Below, in pieces: positions 5,983 through 14,043 of a DNA stretch of 34,973 nucleotides. The translations under genes were made by a program, and so were the position numbers. The DNA is from an uncultured Sphingomonas sp. (lineage in GTDB: Bacteria > Pseudomonadota > Alphaproteobacteria > Sphingomonadales > Sphingomonadaceae), in NCBI GenBank assembly GCA_913776255.1, contig CAJYLV010000026.1:1-34973 (forward strand), written 5' to 3'. Positions within the stretch are counted from its first letter, which is position 1; every line of letters begins with the position of its first letter. The notes under the pieces are model-generated. The model searched no databases, was not told where the DNA came from, and saw only the letters and a program-made list of their open reading frames with translations.

Positions 5983-8067
5983 ATGAAACGTCTGATCCCG
6001 CTCGCGCTCGCCCCGATCGTCCTCGCCGCCGCCCCCGCTGCCGACCCGTATCTGTGGCTGGAAGAGATCGAAGGCACCCGCGCGCTCCAGCAGGTCAGGA
6101 CGTGGAACGCCGAGACCGAGGCGCTGCTCACCAAAAGCCCGCGGTACGAACAGGATCGCGCCCGCGCCAAGGCGATCCTCGACGACGAGGCACAGATCGC
6201 CGACGCCGACGCGGTGCTCGGCGACCGGGTTACAAACCTCTGGCGCGACGCGAAGAACCCGCGCGGCCTGTGGCGCGTCGCGACGCTCGCCGACTATCAG
6301 GCCGGCCGTCCGCAATGGCGGACGCTGATCGACGTCGACGCGCTCGGCAAGACGGAGGGCAAGAGCTGGGTCTGGCACGGCGCGACCTGCCTCGAGCCCG
6401 ATTACGCGCGCTGCCTCGTCCGGCTCAGCCCTGGCGGCACCGACGCGCAGGTGGTTCGCGAGTTCGACCTGACCACCGGCCGCTTCGTCGACGGCGGCTT
6501 CGAGCTGCCCGAGGCGAAGAGCGACGTCGTCTGGGTGGATCGCGACACGTTGCTGGTCGCGACCGACTGGGGCGCAGGGTCGCTGACGACCTCCGGCTAT
6601 CCGCGCATCGCCAAATTATGGAGGCGTGGCACGCCCTTGGCGGCAGCGACCATTGTCCACGAATCGCCCGCCAGCGCGGTCGAGGTCGGCGCGGCGGCGT
6701 TCGTCGACGCCACGCGGCGCTGGCCGATGGTCAGCGTCGGCCACACCTTCTTCGAGCGTGAGCTGCTGGTGCAGGCGGCGGACGGTCGTTTCGTCCCGCT
6801 CGGGCTGCCCAAAGGTGCCGACGTCACCGACGTGATCGGCGAGCGCGTGATCGCCAAGCTCAACGAGCCTGCCGACGGCTTCCCCGCGGGCGCGCTGCTC
6901 GCCTGGTCGCTCCCCGAGATCGTCGCCGGCCGTCACCCAAAGGGCGAGCTGGTGATGGCGCCGGGCGCGACGCAGGCGATCGAGGAAGTTTCGGCCAGCG
7001 ACAATGTGTTGTGGGTCAAATTGCTCGACGACGTGTCGGGCCGGCTGCTCGCGCTGCGGCGACAGGCGGACGGGCGCTGGACGCCGACCCCGGCCGCGCT
7101 GCCCGGCAACAGCACGCTCCATCTCGGCGCGACGACCGGCAAGAGCGACGCAGCGTTCGTTACCGTCGAGGGGATGCTCACCCCGCCGACGCTCTATGCG
7201 GTGCGCGTCGGCGCGCCGCCGCGCGCGGTACAGGCGCTGCCGGCGCGGTTCGATGCGACGAAATATCAGGTGGTGCAACGCTTTGCGACATCGCGCGACG
7301 GGACACGCGTGCCGTATTTCTTGGTCACCAAAAAGGGTGCGACCGCTCCGGCTCCGGCGCTGATCCATGCCTATGGCGGGTTCCGCAACGCGCAGACCCC
7401 GACCTATCTGACCGACCAGCCGTATCGCGCCGGGCCGCTGGCGCTGTTCTGGGTCGAGCAGGGCGGGGCCTATGTGCTCGCCAATCTGCGCGGCGGCGGC
7501 GAATACGGGCCGCGCTGGCATCAGGCGGGGCTGCGCGAGAAGCGCCAGAACGTCTTCGACGATCTCCACGCGGTCGGCGACGATCTGGTTCGCACCGGCG
7601 TGTCGACCAAGGGAAAGATCGGTATTTCAGGACGTTCGAACGGCGGATTGCTGGTCGGGGTGGCGATGCAGCAGCGGCCGGACCTGTACGGCGCAGTGAT
7701 CGCGGGGTCGCCGCTGGAGGATATGCAGCGCTATTCGCATCTGTCCGCGGGGGCGTCGTGGATCGACGAATATGGCGATCCCGACAAGCCGGCGGACTGG
7801 GCGTTCATCCGGCGGTATTCACCCTATCAGAACGTGAAGGCAGGCGTCCGCTATCCGCCTGTGTTCTTTTACCTTTCGACCAAGGATGACCGTGTGCATC
7901 CGGGGCATGCGCGCAAGCTGGCGGCGTTGCTGAAGCAGAACGGGAACACCGTCTACTTCCACGAATATCTGGAGGGCGGGCATTCGGTCGGCGCGGACCA
8001 TGCCGAGGATGCGCGCCGTGCGGCGCTGCTGAATGCGTTCCTGGGACGCGAACTGATGCGAAAATAG
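5983..8067 (+). CDS. Exported S9 family peptidase (prolyl oligopeptidase family)
   Basis: 694 residues. An N-terminal signal peptide (KRLIPLALAPIVLAAAPA) is followed at once by DPYLWLEEIEG, the conserved N-terminus of prolyl oligopeptidases. A beta-propeller region spans roughly residues 60-400 and an alpha/beta-hydrolase domain follows. The catalytic triad is visible: Ser552 in GRSNGG (family consensus GGSNGG), Asp in TKDDRVHPGH (residues 635-636) and His667 in GGHSVGAD. It should cleave short peptides after proline or a related residue in the periplasm. It converges with the CDF exporter, with one base between the stop codons. Confidence 0.93.
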   Translation: MKRLIPLALAPIVLAAAPAADPYLWLEEIEGTRALQQVRTWNAETEALLTKSPRYEQDRARAKAILDDEAQIADADAVLGDRVTNLWRDAKNPRGLWRVATLADYQAGRPQWRTLIDVDALGKTEGKSWVWHGATCLEPDYARCLVRLSPGGTDAQVVREFDLTTGRFVDGGFELPEAKSDVVWVDRDTLLVATDWGAGSLTTSGYPRIAKLWRRGTPLAAATIVHESPASAVEVGAAAFVDATRRWPMVSVGHTFFERELLVQAADGRFVPLGLPKGADVTDVIGERVIAKLNEPADGFPAGALLAWSLPEIVAGRHPKGELVMAPGATQAIEEVSASDNVLWVKLLDDVSGRLLALRRQADGRWTPTPAALPGNSTLHLGATTGKSDAAFVTVEGMLTPPTLYAVRVGAPPRAVQALPARFDATKYQVVQRFATSRDGTRVPYFLVTKKGATAPAPALIHAYGGFRNAQTPTYLTDQPYRAGPLALFWVEQGGAYVLANLRGGGEYGPRWHQAGLREKRQNVFDDLHAVGDDLVRTGVSTKGKIGISGRSNGGLLVGVAMQQRPDLYGAVIAGSPLEDMQRYSHLSAGASWIDEYGDPDKPADWAFIRRYSPYQNVKAGVRYPPVFFYLSTKDDRVHPGHARKLAALLKQNGNTVYFHEYLEGGHSVGADHAEDARRAALLNAFLGRELMRK

Positions 8068-8068
8068 C

Positions 8069-9034
8069 CTAGACGGTGCGCGGATCGGCGAGTGCGCAGG
8101 CGGTGCCGGTCTCGATCTGTACCGTCGTATGGCCGATTCCGAAGCGTTCGTGCAGCATCGCCTGCACGTCCGCCAGAAACGCGTCGCCCGGATGCCCGGC
8201 AGGGATGCGCAGATGCGCGGTGAGGCTCGGTTCGGTGGTCGACATTGGCCAGATGTGAAGGTCGTGCACGGCCTCGACGCCGGGCAGCGTCGCGAGCGCG
8301 TCCTTGACCCGGTCATAATCGATCCCGCGCGGCACCGCGGACAGCGACATCTCGACGGTTTCGCGCAGCAGCCCCCACGTCTGCCAGAAGATCACGACCG
8401 CGATGACGAGGCTGACGAGCGGATCGATCCATGCCGCGCCGGTCAGCCAGATGACGACGCCGGCCACCACCACCCCGGCCGACACCAGCGCGTCGGCGAG
8501 CATGTGGAGATAGGCGCCGCGGACGTTGACGTCGCCCTTGCGCCCGCGCGCGAACAGCCACGCGGTGACCGCGTTGACGACGATGCCGAGCGCGGCGACC
8601 GCCGAGACGGTGAGCCCCGGGACCGAGGGGGCGGACCCGAAGCGCTGCACCGCCTCCAGCGCGATCGCGCCGATCGCGACCAGCAGCAGCAGCGCGTTGG
8701 TGAGCGCGGCGAGGATCGTCGAGCCTTTCAGCCCGTAGGTGAAGCGCTTCGACGGCGCGGTGCGCGCCAGCGCCGCGCCGCCCCACGCGACCGCCAGCCC
8801 GAGCACGTCAGAAAGATTGTGCCCCGCATCGGCGAGCAGCGCGACCGAATCGAACAGCCAGCCCGCGACGCCCTCGGCGACGACATAGACGAGGTTGAGC
8901 GCGATCCCGATCGCGAAGACGGCGTCCCAGCGCTCGGGCGGGGTGGCATGTGCGTGGGAATGGCCGTGATCGTGGTCATGCCCGTGATCGTGGCCGTGGT
9001 GGTGATGGTGGTGCCCGTGACCCATGCGCGGCAT
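8069..9034 (-). CDS. CDF family divalent metal cation efflux transporter
   Basis: 321 residues. The first 30 residues contain 15 histidines (HHHHHH, then HDHGHDHDHGHSHAHA), a likely cytosolic metal-binding tail. Six membrane segments follow. The metal-site motifs of zinc-type cation diffusion facilitators are present: HNLSD (His72-Asp76) after ALLADAG in TM2, and HMLAD (His177-Asp181) in TM5. The C-terminal domain (VEAVHDLHIWPMS) is the cytosolic dimer domain. It most likely exports Zn2+, with Co2+ or Cd2+ possible, in exchange for protons, as CzcD/ZitB do. A second ATG at 9025 is an alternative start. No adjacent metal regulator is seen. Confidence 0.93.
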   Translation of the reverse strand: MPRMGHGHHHHHHGHDHGHDHDHGHSHAHATPPERWDAVFAIGIALNLVYVVAEGVAGWLFDSVALLADAGHNLSDVLGLAVAWGGAALARTAPSKRFTYGLKGSTILAALTNALLLLVAIGAIALEAVQRFGSAPSVPGLTVSAVAALGIVVNAVTAWLFARGRKGDVNVRGAYLHMLADALVSAGVVVAGVVIWLTGAAWIDPLVSLVIAVVIFWQTWGLLRETVEMSLSAVPRGIDYDRVKDALATLPGVEAVHDLHIWPMSTTEPSLTAHLRIPAGHPGDAFLADVQAMLHERFGIGHTTVQIETGTACALADPRTV

Positions 9035-9141
9035 CTACCATCAGGCCGGGGCGGGTGACAGCATTAGGTGACGTGCGCCGGCCAGGGTCGGGGGCGAGTG
9101 GAGAGACCCAGATGACCGGCGTTGTGCCTCACCGGATAGGC

Positions 9142-9174
9142 TTTCCCAACTGGGCCCCGGTCTCCGCCGGGGTA
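9142..9174. repeat. Half-copy of palindromic repeat family C
   Basis: TTTCCCAACTGGGCCCCGG followed by a CGCCGGGGT end matches the right half of the element at 457-546, but the left half is missing. It lies in the gap upstream of the CDF exporter, 35 bp before a family A palindrome. Confidence 0.6.
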
Positions 9175-9208
9175 TAGGTGTGCTTGGGGATAGCTGCTGC
9201 CGCTCATC

Positions 9209-9283
9209 ATCATTGCGAGCGTAGCGACGCAATCCCGGGCGTCCTGGTCCGGCCCTGGATTGCTTCGCTACGCTCGCAACGAC
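9209..9283. repeat. 75-bp palindromic repeat, family A, copy 1
   Basis: Ends ATCATTGCGAGCGTAGCGA and TCGCTACGCTCGCAACGAC pair over most of a 32-bp arm. This is the most diverged of four copies: it has ACGC for GAAGC in the left arm and an A to C change near the right end. Like the others it spans exactly 75 bp. It lies between the divergently placed start of the CDF exporter and the stop of the methyltransferase. Confidence 0.88.
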
Positions 9284-9313
9284 GGATGAAGCCCGGGGCG
9301 CCGGGCACCAGTG

Positions 9314-9985
9314 TCAGCGGCGCGTGCCGAACCAGATGACGTGGGTAGCGCCCTTGCCATTTTCGCGGGCGCGGACCTTGACCTCGTCGACCGCAAAGCC
9401 GCTGTCGGTGAAGCGGCGCGCGAAGCGCGGGTCGGGGGCGGCGGACCAGACCGCCAGCACGCCGCCGGGTCGCAAGGCGGCGCGCGCCGCGGCCAGCCCG
9501 CGCGGGCCGTAGAGGCCGTCGTTGGCGGGGCGGGTCAGCCCGTCGGGGCCGTTGTCGACGTCGAGCAGGATCGCGTCATAGCGTCCGCTGCCGGCCGCGA
9601 TCGCCGCGCCGACATCGCCCATCCGAAGCGTCACGCGCGGGTCGTCGAGGCAGCCGTCGGTCAGCGCCGCCATCGGGCCGCGCGCCCATTCGATGATGCC
9701 GGGGACCAGTTCGGCGACGGTGACCTGCGCCGCCGCACCCAACCGGCCGAGCACCGCGCGCAGCGTGAAGCCCATGCCATAGCCGCCGATCAGCAAATGC
9801 GGCGCGGGCCGGTCGGCCAGCCGGTCGCAGGTCATCGTGCCGAGCGCGACTTCCGAGCCGCTCATCCGCGTGCTCATCAGCTCGTTGCGTTCGAGCACGA
9901 TCATGAAGTCGGCACCGCGACGGAACAGCCGCAACGGCGGCCCATCCGGTACGTCCGCCACCCCGAGCAGTTCGGGGCGGATCAC
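9314..9985 (-). CDS. SAM-dependent methyltransferase / spermidine-synthase-like protein
   Basis: 223 residues from a GTG start at 9985 that overlaps the upstream stop (GTGA). A Rossmann SAM-binding fold is visible: LLIGGYGMGFTLRAVL (motif I), VAELVPGIIEWARG (acidic motif II), GDVGAA and ILLDVDNGPDG (motif IV), and LRPGGVLAVWSA. The arrangement most resembles the spermine/spermidine-synthase-like branch, as do many annotated spermidine synthases. No partner speD is present, so a polyamine role is not established. Overlap with the DUF6481 gene indicates co-expression. Confidence 0.8.
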   Translation of the reverse strand: MIRPELLGVADVPDGPPLRLFRRGADFMIVLERNELMSTRMSGSEVALGTMTCDRLADRPAPHLLIGGYGMGFTLRAVLGRLGAAAQVTVAELVPGIIEWARGPMAALTDGCLDDPRVTLRMGDVGAAIAAGSGRYDAILLDVDNGPDGLTRPANDGLYGPRGLAAARAALRPGGVLAVWSAAPDPRFARRFTDSGFAVDEVKVRARENGKGATHVIWFGTRR

Positions 9986-10344
9986 TTCTTCTGGCGGGCC
10001 TTGCGCGCGGCGTAGCGGGCGTCGCGCGCCGCCTTGAGTTCGGCGGCGGTCGGCAGCACCGGCGGGCGCTTGGCGGCGGCAGCCGCCTCGGCAGCGGCAG
10101 CGGCTTCGGCGGCGGCCTGTGCGCGCGCCTCTTCCTTGGCGGCCTTTTCGGCGGCGATCGCGGCCTTGCGCTGCTCGCGCTTCTCGGCCTCCGCAGCTTC
10201 CTTGGCCTCGCGCGCGGCGAGGCGGGCGGCGACCTCTGCAGGATCGGGGGCGGCCTTGTTCTTCAACGCCTCGAGCGCGCGCGCCTTGGCGTCGCGGGCG
10301 GCGGCGGCGCGCTGGTTGAAGTCCGGGGCCTTGTAACCTGCCAT
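9982..10344 (-). CDS. DUF6481 family Ala/Lys-rich basic protein
   Basis: 120 residues from ATG 10344, which has AAGGAG upstream; the in-frame extension to 10395 is not needed. The sequence starts AGYKAPDFNQR, has a long helical Ala/Glu/Lys/Arg tract (about residues 35-95), and ends in ARDARYAARKARQKK. This fits the DUF6481 family seen in sphingomonads, of unknown function; the composition suggests a coiled coil or nucleic-acid association. Family assignment is from memory of its composition and termini. Its stop overlaps the methyltransferase start. Confidence 0.65.
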   Translation of the reverse strand: MAGYKAPDFNQRAAAARDAKARALEALKNKAAPDPAEVAARLAAREAKEAAEAEKREQRKAAIAAEKAAKEEARAQAAAEAAAAAEAAAAAKRPPVLPTAAELKAARDARYAARKARQKK

Positions 10345-10387
10345 GCTGCGAAATTCTCCTTGGGGAACGACAACGCCGAAACCGGCG

Positions 10388-10422
10388 AAAAGCACAACGG
10401 CCCCGCATCGCTGCGGAGCCGT
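10388..10422 (-). terminator. Intrinsic terminator (minus strand) after glpQ
   Basis: On the minus strand, ACGGCTCCGCA and TGCGGGGCCGT form an 11-bp stem with one mismatch and a 4-base loop, followed by TGTGCTTTT. It sits about 75 bp after the glpQ stop and 44 bp before the DUF6481 start, so it should end the receptor-glpQ transcript and separate it from DUF6481. Confidence 0.75.
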
Positions 10423-10498
10423 CGGGAAAGCCGATGAAGCGAGAGGCTACACCAGCCGCATCCGAATATACGAGCCGGGCGCGTCGCGCGCAACCGCT

Positions 10499-11590
10499 TT
10501 ATCGGTCGCCGTCCACCGCCCGACGCCCGAGCGCGGGGTCGTCGGTGAAGAACGAGTCGATTCCGAGCGCGATGTAGCGGCGCATCTCGGCCACCGAGCC
10601 GGCGTCGTGGCGCGCGTCCGGCCCGGCGTTGCTGCGGAAGTCAGCGGCGAGGAAGCGGTTTTCGGGACGGAAGGTCCACGGACAGACCTCCAGCCCGGCG
10701 GCATGCGCGTCGGCGACCAGCGTCGTCGGCGCGCCGAGCCGCCCGTCGGCGGCGAGCGGGATCAGCAACCGCGTGTTCGGCGCGACGATGTCGGCATAAC
10801 GCGCGATCTCGCGCAGCCCGGCGGGCGAGACCATCGTGCGATAGTCGAGCGTGCCGCCGGTCTTCACCACATCGGCGGGTTGCTGCGCCGGATCGCCGAT
10901 CAGCTGGACGAGCCGGAGGTTGCCGCCTTTCGGTTGCTTGGCGCGGACGTAGCGCAGGTTCGCGACCTCGAACGACTGCAATTGCACCGGCGCGCGGCGG
11001 GTATAGGCGTGCGCGGCGAGCACCGCGAGAAAACGGTCCTCGACGGGCAGGCCGATCGCGGCGAAATAGGTGGAATGTTTCAGTTCGGGCACCAGCCCGA
11101 TCGTCCGCCCGCGCGCCGCCGCCTCGGCCGCGGCGAAGTCGATGACCTCGTCGAGCGTGACGATCTGGAACTGGCCGTCATAGCTGCGGCTTTCGGGGCG
11201 GACCGCGCCGAGCCGTTCCTTGGCGCGGAGCGTCTTCAGCTCGGCGAGCGTGAGATCCTCGGTGAACCAGCCGGTCTGCGGCTCGCCGTCGATCGTCTTC
11301 GTCGTGCGGCGCGACGCGAATTCCGGGTGATCGGTGACGTCGGTCGTCTCGACGATGTTGTTCTCGTGCCGCGCGACCAGCACGCCGTCCTTCGTCGGGA
11401 CCAGATCGGGTTCGATGAAGTCGGCGCCGTCCGCGATCGCCTTGGCATAAGCGCCGAGCGTGTGTTCGGGGCGCAGCGCCGACGCGCCGCGGTGCGCGAA
11501 CACCAGCGGCTTTTTGGCGGTCGACGCCGCGCCGGCGGTGGAGGCCACCCCCAGCGCGATCGCGGACCCGATAGCGGCGCGGCGCGTCAT
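10499..11590 (-). CDS. glpQ: Glycerophosphodiester phosphodiesterase, Tat-exported
   Basis: 363 residues from ATG 11590 (a GTG at 11593 is the alternative). The N-terminus TRRAAIGSAIALGVAS has a twin arginine and a hydrophobic stretch, consistent with Tat export. The GDPD domain begins VFAHRGASALRPEHT with the catalytic HRG (His33) and Glu, followed by ADFIEPDLVPTKDGVLVARHE with the metal-binding Glu, Asp and His. It hydrolyses glycerophosphodiesters to glycerol-3-phosphate and an alcohol in the periplasm. It starts 5 bp after a TonB receptor gene, and phoD lies upstream, so it is likely part of a phosphate-ester scavenging operon. Confidence 0.93.
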   Translation of the reverse strand: MTRRAAIGSAIALGVASTAGAASTAKKPLVFAHRGASALRPEHTLGAYAKAIADGADFIEPDLVPTKDGVLVARHENNIVETTDVTDHPEFASRRTTKTIDGEPQTGWFTEDLTLAELKTLRAKERLGAVRPESRSYDGQFQIVTLDEVIDFAAAEAAARGRTIGLVPELKHSTYFAAIGLPVEDRFLAVLAAHAYTRRAPVQLQSFEVANLRYVRAKQPKGGNLRLVQLIGDPAQQPADVVKTGGTLDYRTMVSPAGLREIARYADIVAPNTRLLIPLAADGRLGAPTTLVADAHAAGLEVCPWTFRPENRFLAADFRSNAGPDARHDAGSVAEMRRYIALGIDSFFTDDPALGRRAVDGDR

Positions 11591-11595
11591 CACGC

Positions 11596-14016
11596 TCAGA
11601 ACCCTGCGCTGAGCGTGACGAACGCCTGACGCGGCGCGAGCGGGAAGAAATTGTACGTCCCCGATGCCGCGCCGACGCTGATCGTCGAATAAGCGCGCTT
11701 GTCGGTGATGTTGGTGACGTTGAGGCTGACGTTCAGCTTCTTCGCCAGTCCCTCGCCCGACAGCGGCATGTCGAAGCCGACGCGCCCCGACAGGGTGAAA
11801 TAGCCGGGCACCTTCAGATCGTTCGTGAACGTGGCATAGCGGCGACCGATATAGTCGCCGATCAGCTGCAGCTCCACCCCGTCGCCATGCAGCGTCGCGA
11901 CCGTCTTATTGAGCCAGTCGGGCGAGCCCGGCACCTTCTTGCCCGCGGTCGGCACGACGGTCTGCGCGGCGCCGACCGTGTAATTATCGGCGTAGCGCGA
12001 ATTGTTGTATGACAGCGCATTGTAGAGCGAGAAACGCTCGCCGAAGCGCAGCGTCGCCGCCGCGTCGACGCCGTCGGTCCGCACGCTGCCGACGTTGGCG
12101 ATGATCGGTGCGCCGCTGATGATCGCGGTGATCGTCGTGGTCGGGCTGATCGCGAGTAGCCGGTTCGAGAAATCGACGTGATAATAGCTGATCTGGCCCT
12201 CGAACCCGGTCAGCGGGCCGAGATCGAGCGCGCGGCGGGTGCGGAGGCCGGCTTCGTAGGTCCAGCTGGTTTCGGGCTTGGTATTGGCCTTGAAGAACTC
12301 GAACAGCGTCTGGCTGCCGAGCGCGAACGGCGAGAGGCCGGCGGCGGCGCTGGTCTGGAACTGGCGGATGTTCTTCTGCGCGTTGACGAAGACCTGCTCG
12401 TACTCGGTCGCGTCCCACAGCACGCCGACCTGCGGCAAGAACCATTCGTCGGTGTTGATCCGCCCGACCGGCAGCTCGCGCGAGCCGGTGAACGAGCCGG
12501 GGATCGGCTGCACCGGCACGCGCTGGCGTGCGTGCTGGAAGGTGCTCTTGAACCCGGCCTGGAGCGTCAGCGTGGGGACGATCTTCCACGCGTCCTGGAG
12601 GTGCGCCTGGATCTCGGTGACGCGAATCTCGCTGCCATATTGCGTGATGAGCGGGTTGGCGCGGTCGAGCGGGCGCTCGTACGGCGAGGACGGATCGTTG
12701 ACGTCGAGCGCGTACCAGCGGCGGTAGGCGGCCGAGCTTTGATGCTCGTACCAGCCGCCCAGCTCGATCGTGTGGTTGCCGAGTTCGGCGCGCAGCGTCG
12801 AGATGCCGCCGACGCGGTCGATGCGATATTCGGTGGTGCGCGTCGCGAGGCCGGAGCCGCCGAAGATCGTCGACAGCCGCGCGAGGTTCGCGGCCGAGGT
12901 CGGGCTGCTGCCCGCGACCCCGGGGTAATAGAAGGAGAAGAGCTGCGGCAGCCCGGCGACGGTGATCGGGCCGGCGACGATCCCGACGCCGTCATTGTGG
13001 TGGAAATACGCCTGGTTGGAGAAAGTCACGCGCTCGGTGACGTTCCAGTCGTACTTGAGATAGCCGAGATAGTCGGTGCGCAGCGCGGCGCTGTAATAGT
13101 TGCTGTAGTTCGCGCCCGACGCCGCATAGCTGGCGGCGTTGTTGTACGGCAGCCGGTTGGCGAGATACGCCTGCATGCCCTTGAAATTGGGATAGAGGAA
13201 CGGGCGGATATACGGCTGGTACGTCTGGGTTGCGGAGACGACGGTCGCGTCCTCGTTGGGCTCGGCCTTGTCGGAATAGGCGAAATAGGCGGTCAGCTTG
13301 CCGGTCGCGTCGTCGTGGACCAGCTTGGCATTGCCCTGCCAGCCCTTCTGATAGCCTTCGAAATCCCAGGCCCGCGCGCGCTGGCGCACACCCGAGATGT
13401 AGAAGCGCGTGTTCTGGCCGATGTCGCCGCTGTCGAGGCGGACGTAGCTGCGCGTCGCTTCGTAGCTGCCGACGGTCTGCGCCGCCGAGATGCCGAATTC
13501 GGGCTTCGGATCGCTGGTGAAGGTGTCGATCGTGCCGCCGAGATTGCTGGTCGAGGCGGTGCCGAGATCGCCCGCGCCCGAGGCGAGCACGACGCGGCCG
13601 ACATTCTCCGAGATCGCGGCGCGCTGCGGGCTGAGGCCGTTGTAATTGCCGTAATTCTGATCGCCGAGCGGGACGCCGTCGAGCGTGTAGCCGAGCTGCT
13701 GCGCGTTGAAGCCGTGGACGAACAGCGAGATGTTCTGCTCGTTGTTGCCCCACGGATCGGCGGTCAGATAGGTGACGCCGGGCAGCGTCTGGAGCGCCTT
13801 GAGCGGGCTGATGCCGGGCAGCACCTTCTGGATGTCGACATTGGTGATCTGCGTCACCGCGCGGGTGGCGGTGCCGGTGACGATGACGTCGTCGCCGGTC
13901 TGCTCGGCCGTGGCGTCGTCGGTGGGGGCGGGGGTGGTCGCGACGCTCTGCGCAGCGGCCGGCAGCGAGAGGACGAGCGCGAGCGGCGCGACGCCCGCCG
14001 TCAGGAGAGAACGCAT
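11596..14016 (-). CDS. TonB-dependent outer membrane receptor (paralog 1)
   Basis: 806 residues with a signal peptide (RSLLTAGVAPLALVLSLPAAA) ending near residue 22. A TonB-box-like DDVIVTG is followed by a plug domain (PLKALQTLPGV, FVHGFNAQQLGYTLDGVPLG, ISENVGRVVLASGAG, STSNLGGT) and a 22-strand-type barrel. It ends in an aromatic residue (VTLSAGF), as outer membrane barrels do. No N-terminal STN signalling domain is present. It imports an unknown ligand with TonB energy. It is 27 bp downstream of a close paralog and 5 bp upstream of glpQ, which suggests phosphate-ester uptake. Confidence 0.9.
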   Translation of the reverse strand: MRSLLTAGVAPLALVLSLPAAAQSVATTPAPTDDATAEQTGDDVIVTGTATRAVTQITNVDIQKVLPGISPLKALQTLPGVTYLTADPWGNNEQNISLFVHGFNAQQLGYTLDGVPLGDQNYGNYNGLSPQRAAISENVGRVVLASGAGDLGTASTSNLGGTIDTFTSDPKPEFGISAAQTVGSYEATRSYVRLDSGDIGQNTRFYISGVRQRARAWDFEGYQKGWQGNAKLVHDDATGKLTAYFAYSDKAEPNEDATVVSATQTYQPYIRPFLYPNFKGMQAYLANRLPYNNAASYAASGANYSNYYSAALRTDYLGYLKYDWNVTERVTFSNQAYFHHNDGVGIVAGPITVAGLPQLFSFYYPGVAGSSPTSAANLARLSTIFGGSGLATRTTEYRIDRVGGISTLRAELGNHTIELGGWYEHQSSAAYRRWYALDVNDPSSPYERPLDRANPLITQYGSEIRVTEIQAHLQDAWKIVPTLTLQAGFKSTFQHARQRVPVQPIPGSFTGSRELPVGRINTDEWFLPQVGVLWDATEYEQVFVNAQKNIRQFQTSAAAGLSPFALGSQTLFEFFKANTKPETSWTYEAGLRTRRALDLGPLTGFEGQISYYHVDFSNRLLAISPTTTITAIISGAPIIANVGSVRTDGVDAAATLRFGERFSLYNALSYNNSRYADNYTVGAAQTVVPTAGKKVPGSPDWLNKTVATLHGDGVELQLIGDYIGRRYATFTNDLKVPGYFTLSGRVGFDMPLSGEGLAKKLNVSLNVTNITDKRAYSTISVGAASGTYNFFPLAPRQAFVTLSAGF

Positions 14017-14043
14017 CTCTTTATACTTTCGTGAAGGAAGGGA

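Noticed and set aside
12178..14034. A 618-codon plus-strand frame opposite TonB receptor paralog 1
   Set aside because: Antisense shadow of a well-supported receptor gene; its composition (Arg/Ala/Glu/Gly) and lack of motifs argue against coding.
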